Counted from the stretch's first letter, positions 8,532 to 17,599 are shown. The stretch is 64,000 bases of DNA from Mycobacterium lehmannii (GCF_002245535.1 NZ_NKCN01000001.1:403791-467790), one strand, 5' to 3'. Notes: generated by a model not told the origin, from the letters alone. A program made the numbers and translations.

Positions 8532-9205
8532 GCAACTTCTACCTGATGACCCGCGCGGCGTACGAGAAGATCAGCACGCCGATTGCCAAGGGTGCGCTGC
8601 GCGCGGGGTTCACCCCGGACAGCATCACGATCCTGGGCACCGCGGGGTCGGTGCTGGGGGCGTTGACGCTGTACCCGATCGGTCATCTGTGGTGGGGCTC
8701 GTTCGTCGTGTGGCTCTTCGTGCTTGCCGACATGCTCGACGGTGCGATGGCCCGCCAACGCGGCGGAGGCACCCGATTCGGGGCGGTGCTGGACGCCACC
8801 TGCGACCGCATCAGCGACGGCGCCATCTTCTGCGGGCTGCTGTGGTGGGCGGCGTTCGGGCTGCAGAGCGCATCACTGGTGGTCGCGACGGCTATCTGCC
8901 TGGTGACCTCGCAGGTCATCTCCTACATCAAGGCAAGGGCCGAAGCCAGCGGACTGTCGGGGGAGGGCGGTCTGATCGAACGTCCGGAGCGGCTGATCAT
9001 CGTGCTGCTGGGCGCGGGACTGTCGGGTCTGTTCGGGGTGGTGTGGCTGCTGCACATCGCGATGTGGGTGCTCGCGGTGACCAGCCTGGTGACGCTGGGT
9101 CAGCGTGTGCACAGCGTGCGGACCTCACCGGGAGCGATGGACCGGATCGCGAAGCCCGACGCCACCGACGCGGGCGGGGACGAACCGGAGGCGGACGAGC
9201 CGTGA
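8528..9205 (+). CDS. pgsA1: Phosphatidylinositol-phosphate synthase (CDP-alcohol phosphotransferase)
   Basis: A 225-residue integral membrane enzyme that joins CDP-diacylglycerol to inositol-phosphate, the first step toward PI and all PIMs, LM and LAM. The signature D-x2-D-G-x2-A-R-x8-G-x3-D-x3-D is intact (Asp68, Asp71, Gly72, Arg76, Gly85, Asp89, Asp93). About six membrane segments are visible. The GTG at 8528 overlaps the HIT stop; a longer frame from 8513 is less likely since homologues begin at this position. patA follows with a 4-nt overlap, so PI synthesis and its first modifications are in one operon. Confidence 0.92.
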   Translation: MSNFYLMTRAAYEKISTPIAKGALRAGFTPDSITILGTAGSVLGALTLYPIGHLWWGSFVVWLFVLADMLDGAMARQRGGGTRFGAVLDATCDRISDGAIFCGLLWWAAFGLQSASLVVATAICLVTSQVISYIKARAEASGLSGEGGLIERPERLIIVLLGAGLSGLFGVVWLLHIAMWVLAVTSLVTLGQRVHSVRTSPGAMDRIAKPDATDAGGDEPEADEP

Positions 9206-10140
9206 CCACCAGCCCCTCGGGACCGTCGGCCATTGCCAACCCGCTGGGTGGCCGGTTGGCGGACTGGGGGTACGCGGCGGGCTGGCGGATGGTGCGCGCG
9301 ATGCCGGAATTCGTCGCGCGCAACACGTTTGATGCCGGTGCTCACTTCGCGGCGCGCGGCGGTGGGCCCGAACAGCTGCGAAAGAATTTGGCCCGTGTCG
9401 TCGGTGTACCACCCGAGCAGGTGCCCGACGGCCTGATTCGTGCTTCGCTTGCCTCTTACGCCCGATACTGGCGGGAGGCTTTCCGGTTGCCGACGATGGA
9501 CCACGAGGCGATCGCCCGCGAACTGGTCGTCGACGACGTCGACCTGCTGTGGGCCGCGTTGGACGCCGGCCGCGGCGCGGTCCTGTCCTTACCGCACAGC
9601 GGCAACTGGGACATGGCAGGGGTCTGGCTGGCCCAGAACTACGGCACGTTCACCACGGTGGCCGAACGCCTCAAGCCCGAGTCGCTGTACAACCGCTTCG
9701 TCGCGTACCGCGAGGGTTTGGGATTCGAAGTCGTCCCGCTGACCGGCGGTGACCGGCCGCCGTTCGAGGTGCTTGCCGAGCGGTTACGCGACAACCGGCC
9801 GGTATGTCTGATGGCCGACCGTGACCTCAGCCGCAGCGGGGTCGAGGTCGATTTCTTCGGCGAACCCACGCGCATGCCCGCGGGCTCGGCCAAACTCGCC
9901 ATCGAGACCGGGGCGGCGCTGTTTCCGGTGCACTGCTGGTTCGAAGGCGATGGGTGGGGCATGCGGGTATTTCCCGAGATCGACACGTCATCGGGCGACG
10001 TCACCGTCATCACCCAGGCGTTGGCTGACCGGTTCGCCCGCAACATCGCCGCCCACCCGGCCGACTGGCACATGATGCAACCGCAGTGGCTGGCCGACCT
10101 GTCGGCGGAGCGACGCGCGAGGCTGGAGGCCACCCCGTGA
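9202..10140 (+). CDS. patA: Phosphatidylinositol mannoside acyltransferase PatA
   Basis: A 312-residue membrane-associated acyltransferase (LpxL/HtrB-like fold) that transfers palmitate to the 6-position of the mannose added by PimA, forming Ac1PIM1/2. The HX4D catalytic motif is His132-Asp137 (PHSGNWD); a second conserved block is CLMADRDLSRSGVEVDF. An N-terminal amphipathic region (residues ~15-50) should sit on the inner leaflet. The GTG overlaps pgsA1 by 4 nt and the stop overlaps pimA, as expected for sequential enzymes of one pathway. Confidence 0.92.
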   Translation: MTTSPSGPSAIANPLGGRLADWGYAAGWRMVRAMPEFVARNTFDAGAHFAARGGGPEQLRKNLARVVGVPPEQVPDGLIRASLASYARYWREAFRLPTMDHEAIARELVVDDVDLLWAALDAGRGAVLSLPHSGNWDMAGVWLAQNYGTFTTVAERLKPESLYNRFVAYREGLGFEVVPLTGGDRPPFEVLAERLRDNRPVCLMADRDLSRSGVEVDFFGEPTRMPAGSAKLAIETGAALFPVHCWFEGDGWGMRVFPEIDTSSGDVTVITQALADRFARNIAAHPADWHMMQPQWLADLSAERRARLEATP

Positions 10141-11324
10141 GGATCGGCATGGTCTGCCCGTACTCATTCGATGTGCCGGGTGGAGTGCAGTCGCACGTGT
10201 TGCAGCTGGCGGAGGTGATGCACGGGCTGGGCCACCACGTCAGCGTCCTGGCCCCCTCGTCGCCGGGCGCGCAGTTGCCCGATTACGTCGTCTCCGGCGG
10301 CAGGGCCGTGCCGATTCCGTACAACGGATCGGTGGCGCGCCTCCGGTTCGGGCCGGCCACACACCGCCTGGTCAAGCGGTGGCTGGCCGACGGCGACTTC
10401 GACGTGCTGCACCTGCACGAGCCCAACGCGCCCAGCCTGTCGATGCTCGCCCTCAACATCGCCGAGGGCCCGATCATCGCGACGTTCCACACGTCGACCA
10501 CAAAGTCGTTGACGCTGACCGTTTTCGAGCCGATCCTGCGGCCGATGCACGAGAAGATCGTCGGGCGCATCGCGGTTTCGGACCTGGCCCGTCGCTGGCA
10601 GATGGAGGCGTTGGGCAGCGATGCCGTCGTCATCCCCAACGGGGTGGACGTGGCGGCGTTCGCGTCCGCGCCGCTGCTCGACGGCTATCCCCGCCCGGGG
10701 GGGTCGGTGCTGTTTCTGGGCCGCTTCGACGAACCGCGCAAGGGCATGGCCGTGCTGCTGCGCGCGCTGCCCACGTTGGTCGAACGGTTCCCGGATGTCG
10801 AGATCCTCGTCGTCGGTCGCGGTGACGAGGATGAATTGCGTGACGATGCCGGCGACCTCGCCTCGCATCTGCGCTTTCTCGGTCAGGTCGACGATGCCGT
10901 CAAGGCGTCGGCGATGCGCAGCGCCGACGTGTACTGCGCCCCCCACACCGGCGGCGAGAGCTTCGGCATCGTGCTCGTCGAGGCGATGGCCGCAGGCACC
11001 GTGGTGGTCGCCAGCGACCTGGACGCGTTTCGGCAGGTGCTCGACGATGGGAGGGCCGGCCGCCTCGTCCCGGTCGACGACGCGGCGGCGCTGGCCGAAG
11101 GGTTGATCGAGGTGCTCGCCGACGATGCGGTGCGCGAACGCTACGTCACCGCCGCGACCCACGCGGTCCGGCCCTACGACTGGTCGGTGGTGGCCCGACA
11201 GATCATGCGGGTGTACGAGACCGTCTCCGGGTCGGGCACCACGGTGACGGTCTCCGGCGGAGACAGCTCAGCCAAGGCCACGGCGACGGCGAGGACCAGG
11301 AAGGCGACCGGAGGCGTCCGGTGA
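10137..11324 (+). CDS. pimA: Phosphatidylinositol alpha-mannosyltransferase PimA
   Basis: A 395-residue GT4-family GT-B glycosyltransferase that transfers mannose from GDP-Man to the 2-position of PI on the cytoplasmic face. N-terminal motif MVCPYSFDVPGGVQSHV gives the acceptor/GDP site; the C-terminal domain has the EX7E region in GGESFGIVLVEAMAAG. The tail (~residues 365-395) is Ser/Thr/Arg-rich and probably disordered, a variable feature of mycobacterial PimA. GTG start overlaps patA by 4 nt. It is essential in studied mycobacteria. Confidence 0.95.
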   Translation: MRIGMVCPYSFDVPGGVQSHVLQLAEVMHGLGHHVSVLAPSSPGAQLPDYVVSGGRAVPIPYNGSVARLRFGPATHRLVKRWLADGDFDVLHLHEPNAPSLSMLALNIAEGPIIATFHTSTTKSLTLTVFEPILRPMHEKIVGRIAVSDLARRWQMEALGSDAVVIPNGVDVAAFASAPLLDGYPRPGGSVLFLGRFDEPRKGMAVLLRALPTLVERFPDVEILVVGRGDEDELRDDAGDLASHLRFLGQVDDAVKASAMRSADVYCAPHTGGESFGIVLVEAMAAGTVVVASDLDAFRQVLDDGRAGRLVPVDDAAALAEGLIEVLADDAVRERYVTAATHAVRPYDWSVVARQIMRVYETVSGSGTTVTVSGGDSSAKATATARTRKATGGVR

Positions 11325-11848
11325 TCACCTGGATCGTCGTGATCGCGCTGGCGGTACTGGCCGTGGTCATCCTGGCGGTCGGCGCGTGGGCGCTGCAGAC
11401 CGCCAACCGGCTCGACCGGCTGCATGTGCGATACGACCTGTCCTGGCAGGCGCTCGACGGAGCACTGGCCCGCCGCGCCGTCGTCGCCCGCGCCGTCGCG
11501 GTCGATGCCTACGGTGACGGGCCGGAAGCCACACGGCTGGCCGTGCTGGCCGACGCCGCCGAACGGGCACCGAAATCTGCCCGCGAGGGCGCCGAGAACG
11601 ACCTGTCCGCGGCGCTGGCCCAGGTGGATCCGGGGTCCGTGCCGCAGGCTCTTGTCGCCGAACTGGCCGACGCCGAAGCGCGGGTGGTGCTGGCCAGGCG
11701 ATTCCACAACGACGCGGTGCGCGACACGCTCGCCCTGCGCGAACGGCCGGTGGTGCGCATGTTGCGGCTCGGTGGAACCGCCGCGCTGCCAACATATTTC
11801 GAGATCGTCGAGCGGCCCGAGACGGTACCGGAGGGCGGTCGGAGGTGA
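11321..11848 (+). CDS. Single-pass membrane protein, PIM operon
   Basis: This 175-residue protein starts with one membrane segment (ITWIVVIALAVLAVVILAVGAWALQ, about residues 2-25) followed by an Ala/Arg-rich, probably helical soluble domain. It is like the LemA/coiled-coil type in layout but I do not recognise a named family. It overlaps pimA and the Nudix gene by 4 nt each. From memory, the M. tuberculosis counterpart (Rv2609c) is annotated as a single protein of ~350 residues combining this region with the Nudix domain, which matches the sum of the two genes here (175+167). Function unknown; association with PIM synthesis is inference from position. Confidence 0.7.
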   Translation: MITWIVVIALAVLAVVILAVGAWALQTANRLDRLHVRYDLSWQALDGALARRAVVARAVAVDAYGDGPEATRLAVLADAAERAPKSAREGAENDLSAALAQVDPGSVPQALVAELADAEARVVLARRFHNDAVRDTLALRERPVVRMLRLGGTAALPTYFEIVERPETVPEGGRR

Positions 11849-12348
11849 GCTGGCGCACGTCGGCGCGGGTGATTCTGCTCGACGAGGCCGGGGCTGTGCT
11901 GCTGTTTTGCGGCTCGGACCCGGCGCTGGCTGACGCGCCGCGATGGTGGTTCACCGTCGGTGGTGCCGTCGAGGCGGGGGAGGAGCTTGCGGCCGCCGCC
12001 GCGCGGGAGGTCGGCGAGGAGACCGGTCTGCGGGTGGCTGCCGCCGACCTGGTCGGGCCGCTGTGGAGGCGTCAGGCCGTCTTCGAGTTCGACGGTTCGG
12101 TGATTCGCAGCCAGGAGTTGTTCTTCGTTTACCGCACAACGCGATTCGAGCCGACGATGGGCGGTCACACAGCGCTGGAGCGGCGCACGATTCATGGCTA
12201 CCGCTGGTGTGATGGGACGGTGATTCACGAGCCGGTCGCCCGTGGCGAGACCGTCTACCCGCTGCAACTCGGCGAACTGCTCGACCGGGCCGCCGTTCTG
12301 GCCGACGGGCCGACCCGCCCCGCCGGGCCGACGGTGCAGATTCGCTGA
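11845..12348 (+). CDS. Nudix hydrolase
   Basis: A 167-residue Nudix (MutT-type) hydrolase that cleaves a nucleoside diphosphate linked to another group. The Nudix box GX5EX7REUXEEXGU is complete at residues 40-62 (Gly40, Glu46, Arg54, Glu55, Glu58, Glu59, Gly61). The substrate is unknown. It is the last gene of the thrS-pimA operon and overlaps the membrane protein gene by 4 nt with a GTGA junction. The palindrome covering its stop probably ends the transcript. Confidence 0.85.
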   Translation: MSWRTSARVILLDEAGAVLLFCGSDPALADAPRWWFTVGGAVEAGEELAAAAAREVGEETGLRVAAADLVGPLWRRQAVFEFDGSVIRSQELFFVYRTTRFEPTMGGHTALERRTIHGYRWCDGTVIHEPVARGETVYPLQLGELLDRAAVLADGPTRPAGPTVQIR

Positions 12349-12360
12349 CGAGTCGTCAGC
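12344..12360. terminator. Short palindrome at convergent gene ends
   Basis: GCTGACGA and TCGTCAGC form perfect 8-nt arms around a single G and include the stop codons of both the Nudix gene and the convergent C39-like gene. The stem is short for a terminator, so it might instead slow both polymerases or be coincidental. Confidence 0.35.
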
Positions 12361-13075
12361 CGGCCACGATCAAATCGTGCGCCCCGGGCGCCCACGCCTT
12401 CTCGAAGACGTCAATGGGCACTTGTTCGCCGTCACCGTCCTCGCTCCCGCTGTCGGAGAGGTAGACGATTCCGGCCTCCGGGTCCACACCGCTCACCACG
12501 ACGGAGTGGTCGTCGTCGGTGTGGCTGCCGTCCTCCGCCCAGATCGTCTCGGAGTTGACCCCCGCGATCAGTCGACGTCCGCTGTCGAGGTAGGTGATGA
12601 GCGCGGGGATGCCGGTGGCCAGGCCGGTCTGGGCAGCCAGATCGTCGTCGGTGGCGGTGGCGTTGACTCCGTAGTGCTTCAGGAGAAGCACCTGGTCGTC
12701 GGAGTCGGTCCCGTTGTCCGAGTTCGGATCGTTGGGATTGGGGGGTGTGTAGATCGGCCGGTCGCTGCCGGGACTCTTGAGGTTCGAGGCCACCGCAACG
12801 ATTTCCTGCTCGGTGGGTGCCTTCCCAGTGCTCAGGCCCACGACGGTGGCGACCGCCATCAGCCCGCAATCCTGGAAGTTCTGCTGGCTCCAGTAATTGC
12901 TCGCTTCGTCTGGGTCACCGTGCATCTCCGTCGGAAGCATCGGACTCTCCGCGACACCGGGTGTCCCCACTGAGGCGAACGCGACCTCGTGCGTGACGTC
13001 TACGGCCCCAACCCCCCAGACGCCCAGTGCCAGTGCGGCCACCAGCGATGTGAACCCGATGGGAGTGCTCTTCAT
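12356..13075 (-). CDS. Secreted C39-like (papain-fold) cysteine protein
   Basis: A 239-residue predicted exported protein with a signal peptide (residues ~1-34) and a C39-like domain. The likely catalytic Cys70 is in NFQDCGLMAVATVV, the His190 in DDDHSVVVSGVD, and Asp208 in VYLSDSG, the order and local sequence of the peptidase_C39_2 fold. A Pro/Asp/Asn-rich loop (PPNPNDPNSDNGTDSDD, around residues 110-127) interrupts the core. The ATG at 13075 is chosen because AGGAGC precedes it and the signal peptide starts there. It could be a secreted peptidase or an inactive binding protein; the substrate is unknown. It lies between the PIM operon and pdxS with no functional link evident. Confidence 0.7.
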   Translation of the reverse strand: MKSTPIGFTSLVAALALGVWGVGAVDVTHEVAFASVGTPGVAESPMLPTEMHGDPDEASNYWSQQNFQDCGLMAVATVVGLSTGKAPTEQEIVAVASNLKSPGSDRPIYTPPNPNDPNSDNGTDSDDQVLLLKHYGVNATATDDDLAAQTGLATGIPALITYLDSGRRLIAGVNSETIWAEDGSHTDDDHSVVVSGVDPEAGIVYLSDSGSEDGDGEQVPIDVFEKAWAPGAHDLIVAG

Positions 13076-13443
13076 CTGCCCGCTCCTGTCGTTGCCTGGA
13101 CCCGGAATCAGCGGACAGCCAGTCGGCTCCCAGCTTCGCGCGGGCAGCTTATCGTCCACGGATCGCCGGCGTCAGAGCATCGGAGATGTTCAGCGGGGTG
13201 TGGGCACCCGATGCGGCGGCGGCCGAATCGCGCGGCTCCAGGTCTCTCCCATGCAGCGTGGGTCACTGGGGCGCTGCTGGATTGTCGGCTATCGCCGGTG
13301 TGATGAGACAATGGCATCCGAACTGATTCCCGGTGGGGGAGCCGTCACGGCAGCGGTTCGCAAGTCACCGCCCGCGAACTGCGGATTCAATTGATTTGGC
13401 GGCCCCACTACACTGGATCGGTAGCAATTCGGAGGAGATAGCA
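13076..13443. other. Intergenic region with the pdxS promoter
   Basis: The 368-nt gap separates the C39-like gene (minus) from pdxS (plus). TACACT at 13409-13414 is a plausible -10 for pdxS, giving a leader of about 20 nt that contains the strong GGAGGAG ribosome site (13431-13437) before GTG 13444. The rest contains only Arg-rich spurious frames. I see no regulator-sized palindrome. Confidence 0.45.
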
Positions 13444-14364
13444 GTGGAAACCGCAGCGAACGGCTCGCACCACAACGGCTCTGGCCATACCGGAACAGCC
13501 CGGGTGAAGCGCGGCATGGCCGAGATGCTCAAGGGCGGCGTGATCATGGACGTGGTCACTCCCGAGCAGGCCAAGATCGCCGAGGGTGCCGGTGCGGTGG
13601 CGGTCATGGCGCTCGAACGGGTGCCCGCCGACATCCGCGCCCAGGGTGGCGTCGCGCGCATGAGTGATCCCGACCTCATCGAAGGGATCATCTCGTCGGT
13701 CACCATCCCGGTCATGGCCAAGGTCCGCATCGGCCACTTCGTGGAGGCGCAGATCCTGCAGAGCCTCGGCGTCGACTACATCGACGAGTCCGAGGTGCTG
13801 ACGCCCGCCGACTACACCCACCACATCGACAAGTGGAAGTTCACCGTGCCGTTCGTGTGCGGTGCGACAAACCTCGGCGAGGCGCTGCGCCGCATCACCG
13901 AGGGCGCGGCGATGATCCGCTCGAAGGGCGAGGCCGGCACCGGCGACGTGTCCAACGCGACCACCCACATGCGTCAGATCGGCGGTGAGATCCGTCGGCT
14001 GACGTCGCTGTCGGAGGACGAGCTGTACGTGGCGGCCAAGGAATTGCAGGCTCCATACGACCTGGTGGTCGAGGTGGCTCGGGCAGGCAAGCTGCCGGTG
14101 ACGCTGTTCACCGCAGGCGGCATCGCGACCCCGGCCGACGCGGCGATGATGATGCAACTCGGCGCCGAGGGCGTGTTCGTCGGATCGGGCATTTTCAAGT
14201 CCGGCGACCCCGCAGCGCGCGCCGCGGCCATCGTCAAGGCCACCACGTTCTACGACGATCCCGATGTGCTGGCCAAGGTGTCGCGCGGGTTGGGTGAGCC
14301 GATGGTCGGCATCAACGTGGAGGGTGTCGCAGCGCCACACCGGCTCGCCGAACGCGGCTGGTAA
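13444..14364 (+). CDS. pdxS: Pyridoxal 5'-phosphate synthase, synthase subunit
   Basis: A 306-residue TIM-barrel enzyme that condenses ribose 5-phosphate, glyceraldehyde 3-phosphate and ammonia into PLP. The active-site Lys93 lies in [15 protein letters not shown]; the second key Lys is in [11 protein letters not shown]; the phosphate-binding [13 protein letters not shown] and GVFVGSGIF loops are intact. A His/Asn/Gly-rich N-terminal extension (residues ~6-18) is mycobacterial in style. GTG start preceded by GGAGGAG. It forms a 12+12 complex with PdxT, whose gene lies just beyond the thioesterase gene in the same operon. Confidence 0.95.
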   Translation: METAANGSHHNGSGHTGTARVKRGMAEMLKGGVIMDVVTPEQAKIAEGAGAVAVMALERVPADIRAQGGVARMSDPDLIEGIISSVTIPVMAKVRIGHFVEAQILQSLGVDYIDESEVLTPADYTHHIDKWKFTVPFVCGATNLGEALRRITEGAAMIRSKGEAGTGDVSNATTHMRQIGGEIRRLTSLSEDELYVAAKELQAPYDLVVEVARAGKLPVTLFTAGGIATPADAAMMMQLGAEGVFVGSGIFKSGDPAARAAAIVKATTFYDDPDVLAKVSRGLGEPMVGINVEGVAAPHRLAERGW

Positions 14365-14372
14365 CCGGCCGA

Positions 14373-15209
14373 ATGGCGATCGAACAGATCCTCGATCTCG
14401 AACAGCTCGAGGTCAACATCTACCGCGGAAGCGTGTTCAGCCCCGAATCCGGTTTCCTGCAGCGCACTTTCGGCGGACACGTGGCGGGCCAGTCGCTGGT
14501 GTCTGCGGTACGCACGGTCGACCCGACGTTTCAGGTGCATTCGCTGCACGGCTACTTCCTGCGCCCGGGCGATGCCAAGACGCCGACGGTCTACATCGTC
14601 GAGCGGCTGCGCGACGGGGGGTCGTTCATCACCCGCCGCGTCAATGCGATCCAGCACGGCGAGACCATCTTCTCGATGTCGGCGTCCTTCCAGACCGACC
14701 AGAGCGGAATCGAGCACCAGGACGCGATGCCGGTGGCGCCGCCACCCGACGACTGTCCGGGACTGACCGAGATCAAGGCGTTCGACGACGCGGGCTTCAA
14801 CCAGTTCGCCGAGTGGGACGTCCGCATCGTGCCGCAGGAGAAGCTGACCCGGTTGCCCGGCAAGGCTTCTCAGCAGCAGGTGTGGTTCCGTCATCGCGAC
14901 CCGCTGCCCGACGACTATGTTCTGCACATCTGCGCGCTGGCCTACATGAGCGATCTGACGCTGTTGGGTTCTGCGCAGGTGCACCACGCCGGGGAGCGTC
15001 AGCATCTGCAGGTCGCCTCGCTCGATCACGCGATGTGGTTCATGCGCTCGTTTCGCGCCGACGAGTGGCTGCTCTACGACCAGTCGTCGCCGTCGGCCTC
15101 CGGCGGCCGATCGCTGTGTCAGGGCAAGATCTTCAACCAGTACGGCGAGATGGTGGCGGCGGTCATGCAGGAGGGGCTGACCCGCTTCAAACGCGACCAC
15201 ACATCGTGA
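14373..15209 (+). CDS. tesB: Acyl-CoA thioesterase II (TesB)
   Basis: A 278-residue double-hotdog thioesterase that hydrolyses medium- to long-chain acyl-CoA. The N-terminal hotdog begins near residue 20 with [15 protein letters not shown], and the second contains [11 protein letters not shown] (the conserved Asp) and [16 protein letters not shown]. Length is typical. It lies between pdxS and pdxT, 8 nt after pdxS and overlapping pdxT by 4 nt; the same order is known in M. tuberculosis. A role in PLP metabolism is not implied. Confidence 0.88.
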   Translation: MAIEQILDLEQLEVNIYRGSVFSPESGFLQRTFGGHVAGQSLVSAVRTVDPTFQVHSLHGYFLRPGDAKTPTVYIVERLRDGGSFITRRVNAIQHGETIFSMSASFQTDQSGIEHQDAMPVAPPPDDCPGLTEIKAFDDAGFNQFAEWDVRIVPQEKLTRLPGKASQQQVWFRHRDPLPDDYVLHICALAYMSDLTLLGSAQVHHAGERQHLQVASLDHAMWFMRSFRADEWLLYDQSSPSASGGRSLCQGKIFNQYGEMVAAVMQEGLTRFKRDHTS

Positions 15210-15796
15210 GCACTGCGCATGTCGGTGTCCTTGCGCTACAAGGCGACACCCGCGAACACCTGGCGGCGCTGCGCGAGGCCGGGGCGGAGGCGTCGACCGT
15301 GCGACGGGTGCGCGAACTGGAGGCCGTCGACGCGCTGGTGATCCCCGGCGGGGAGTCCACGGCGATGAGCCACCTGCTGCGCGAACTCGATCTGCTCGAA
15401 CCCCTGCGGTCGCGCCTGGCCGACGGTATGCCTGCGTACGGCTCGTGTGCGGGGATGATCCTGCTGGCCTCGGAGATCCTGGATGCCGGGTCGGCGGGCC
15501 GGGAGGCCACGCCGCTAAAGGGGATCGATATGACGGTGCGGCGCAACGCGTTTGGTCGCCAGGTCGACTCGTTCGAAGACGACATCACCTTCGGCGGCGT
15601 CGACGGGCCGGTGCACGCCGTGTTCATCCGGGCACCGTGGGTCGAACGCGTCGGACCCGAGGTCGAGGTGCTCGCCGAGGCCGCCGGTCACATCGTTGCG
15701 GTGCGACAGGGCAACCGGCTCGCAACGGCGTTCCACCCGGAGATGACCGGCGACCGCCGCATCCACAAACTGTTCGTTTCGATGCTCTCCGAGTAG
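15206..15796 (+). CDS. pdxT: Pyridoxal 5'-phosphate synthase, glutaminase subunit
   Basis: A 196-residue class I-type glutamine amidotransferase that supplies ammonia to PdxS. The catalytic triad is visible: Cys81 (YGSCAGMIL), His177 and Glu179 (AFHPEMTG); the PGGEST oxyanion loop is at 48-53. GTG start overlaps the tesB stop (GTGA). The operon ends in a large nested palindrome shared with the convergent fadE gene. Confidence 0.95.
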   Translation: MSTAHVGVLALQGDTREHLAALREAGAEASTVRRVRELEAVDALVIPGGESTAMSHLLRELDLLEPLRSRLADGMPAYGSCAGMILLASEILDAGSAGREATPLKGIDMTVRRNAFGRQVDSFEDDITFGGVDGPVHAVFIRAPWVERVGPEVEVLAEAAGHIVAVRQGNRLATAFHPEMTGDRRIHKLFVSMLSE

Positions 15797-15848
15797 CGAT
15801 TTGTGCACACTGAGGAGCGGTGAGCGCTCCTAGCGGTGCACAAATCGC
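15796..15848. terminator. Nested palindrome between pdxT and fadE
   Basis: Outer arms GCGATTTGTGCAC (15796-15808) and GTGCACAAATCGC (15836-15848) are perfect. Inside them AGGAGCG (15813-15819) and CGCTCCT (15825-15831) form a second perfect stem. The element fills the space between two convergent genes and should act as a bidirectional terminator; its size and perfection are greater than needed for that. Confidence 0.7.
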
Positions 15849-15856
15849 CAGAAGGG

Positions 15857-17068
15857 CTAGCGGATTTCGAGACCCGTGACGGCGCGGCCGATCACCAGGC
15901 GCTGAATCTCGCTGGTGCCCTCGAAAATCGTGAAGATCTTGGCGTCGCGGTGCATGCGCTCGACCGGATACTCCCGGGTGTAGCCGTTGCCGCCGAGGAT
16001 CTGGATCGCCTCATCGGTGACGTACACCGCGGTCTCGCTGGCCACCAGCTTGGCCATCGAGCCCTCGGCGTTCTCGAACGCCTTGCCGTTGCGCGCCATC
16101 CAGCCGGCCCGCCAGACCAGCATCCGGGCGGCGTCGATGCGGGCCTTCATATCGGCCAACTTGAATGCGATGGCCTGGAATTCGCCGATCTTGCGGCCGA
16201 ACTGCTCACGCTGGCGGGCGTAGTCGAGCGCGTACTCATACGCGGCGCGAGCCACGCCGACCGCCATGGCGCCGACGGTGGGCCGCGTGCGCTCGAACGT
16301 CGCCAACGCGGCCTGGCTCTTGGCCCTCTTGCCCTCGCGCACCCGCGCGATGCGCTCCTCGAACTTGTCCCTGCCGCCGACGATCAGCCCGCCAGGAATG
16401 CGCACATCCTCGAGCACCACCTCGGCGGTATGCGATGCGCGGATGCCGTGCTTGAGGAACTTCTGTCCCTGCCGGAAGCCGGGGGTGTTCGGCGGGATGA
16501 TGAACGTCGCCTGCCCGCGCGTGCCGAGTTCGGGGTACACCGACGCGACCACGATGTGCACCTCGGCGATACCGCCGTTGGTGGCCCAGGTCTTGGTGCC
16601 GTTGAGCACCCACTCGTCTTTGGCCTCGTCGTAACGGGCGCGGGTGAGGATGGCGCCGACGTCGGAACCGGCGCCGGGCTCCGACGAGCAGAACGACGCG
16701 ACCTTCGGCTCGTTGACGGTGCCGAACATCTGCGGCAGCCATTCGCCCATCTGCTCGGGGGTGCCGTTGGCGGCCAGTGACGCCGCGGCCAGGCCGGTGC
16801 CCAGGATCGACAGCGCGATACCGGCGTCGCCCCAGAACATCTCCTCGAACGCGACGAGCATGCCCAGACCGGACGGTTCGCCGGCCTGCTCGGCGAAGAA
16901 CTCCATCGAGTACAGGCCGACCTTCGCGGCCTCCTGGATGATCGGCCACGGCGTCTCTTCGCGTTCGTCCCACTCCGCGGCGGCAGGGCGGACGACGTCG
17001 GCGGCGAATTCGTGCACCCAGTCCCGGACGTGGACGAGATCCGGCGAGAGCTCAAGCGAGAAGGACAT
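15857..17068 (-). CDS. Acyl-CoA dehydrogenase (FadE type)
   Basis: A 403-residue flavoenzyme introducing an alpha,beta double bond into an acyl-CoA. The FAD/substrate motifs [19 protein letters not shown] and the C-terminal [21 protein letters not shown] and [16 protein letters not shown] are all present, the latter containing the usual catalytic Glu. Length is normal. A perfect 12-bp-arm palindrome lies 3 nt upstream of the ATG, so the gene is probably under tight repressor control. No acyl-CoA synthetase or TetR gene is adjacent, so the inducing substrate is unknown. Confidence 0.9.
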   Translation of the reverse strand: MSFSLELSPDLVHVRDWVHEFAADVVRPAAAEWDEREETPWPIIQEAAKVGLYSMEFFAEQAGEPSGLGMLVAFEEMFWGDAGIALSILGTGLAAASLAANGTPEQMGEWLPQMFGTVNEPKVASFCSSEPGAGSDVGAILTRARYDEAKDEWVLNGTKTWATNGGIAEVHIVVASVYPELGTRGQATFIIPPNTPGFRQGQKFLKHGIRASHTAEVVLEDVRIPGGLIVGGRDKFEERIARVREGKRAKSQAALATFERTRPTVGAMAVGVARAAYEYALDYARQREQFGRKIGEFQAIAFKLADMKARIDAARMLVWRAGWMARNGKAFENAEGSMAKLVASETAVYVTDEAIQILGGNGYTREYPVERMHRDAKIFTIFEGTSEIQRLVIGRAVTGLEIR

Positions 17069-17070
17069 GC

Positions 17071-17098
17071 CGCTATCTTACTGCGGAGTAAGATAGCG
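17071..17098. promoter_or_regulatory. Perfect palindromic operator upstream of fadE
   Basis: CGCTATCTTACT (17071-17082) and AGTAAGATAGCG (17087-17098) are perfect inverted arms around GCGG. It sits between fadE (start 17068) and a divergent gene (start 17149), and may overlap promoters of both; TATTGT at 17105-17110 is a candidate -10 for the plus-strand gene. The TTACT-N4-AGTAA core resembles TetR-family sites. No matching regulator gene is adjacent. Confidence 0.7.
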
Positions 17099-17148
17099 AC
17101 GAAGTATTGTGGCAGACCTAACAGCGCCGGCAGGACGGGAACGCCGCG

Positions 17149-17583
17149 ATGACGATGGTCGAAGTCGAGCCCCAACCGCGCATCGACACCCTGGTCACGC
17201 TTGCCAGTGGCGGTGACGCGCGGCGCACCGAGTACACCGGCACCGCCTGGTTCGACGGCAAACCCCAGGTGTCCGGCCTCGCGTTGCGCAGAGCACCGAA
17301 CGCGCCCAAGGGCATCCGGACGCCGAACTTCTCGGCGTCGTTCTTCCTCCCCGACAGCCTCCCGTACAACCGGGCCTCGCTGAGCAGCGCGACGTTGTCG
17401 GTGTCGGTCGTCCTGCAGGCCTCCGGCGAGATCGGCGCGATCGTCGACGCGGCCGTGACCTTCACCGACGACCCGTCGGGCGCACCGACGTGGCTGCAGC
17501 TGCACGTGCAGGGTCACATCGGCTGGCCGGCCGCCGTCGGCTACCGCGTCATCGCGCTGACGTCGCCCGACGCAGTTCGGTAG
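17149..17583 (+). CDS. Conserved hypothetical protein
   Basis: This 144-residue soluble protein has no signal peptide or membrane segment and no motif I recognise. It has beta-rich, amphipathic segments (TEYTGTAWFDGKPQVSGL, ASLSSATLSVSVVLQASGEIGAIVDAAVTFTD shortened as SATLSVSVVL) and ends with a hydrophobic segment around GWPAAVGYRVIAL. An alternative ATG lies two codons downstream. It diverges from fadE across the palindromic operator and precedes yebC by 85 nt. Function unknown. Confidence 0.55.
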   Translation: MTMVEVEPQPRIDTLVTLASGGDARRTEYTGTAWFDGKPQVSGLALRRAPNAPKGIRTPNFSASFFLPDSLPYNRASLSSATLSVSVVLQASGEIGAIVDAAVTFTDDPSGAPTWLQLHVQGHIGWPAAVGYRVIALTSPDAVR

Positions 17584-17599
17584 GGCGCAAACGTCCACG

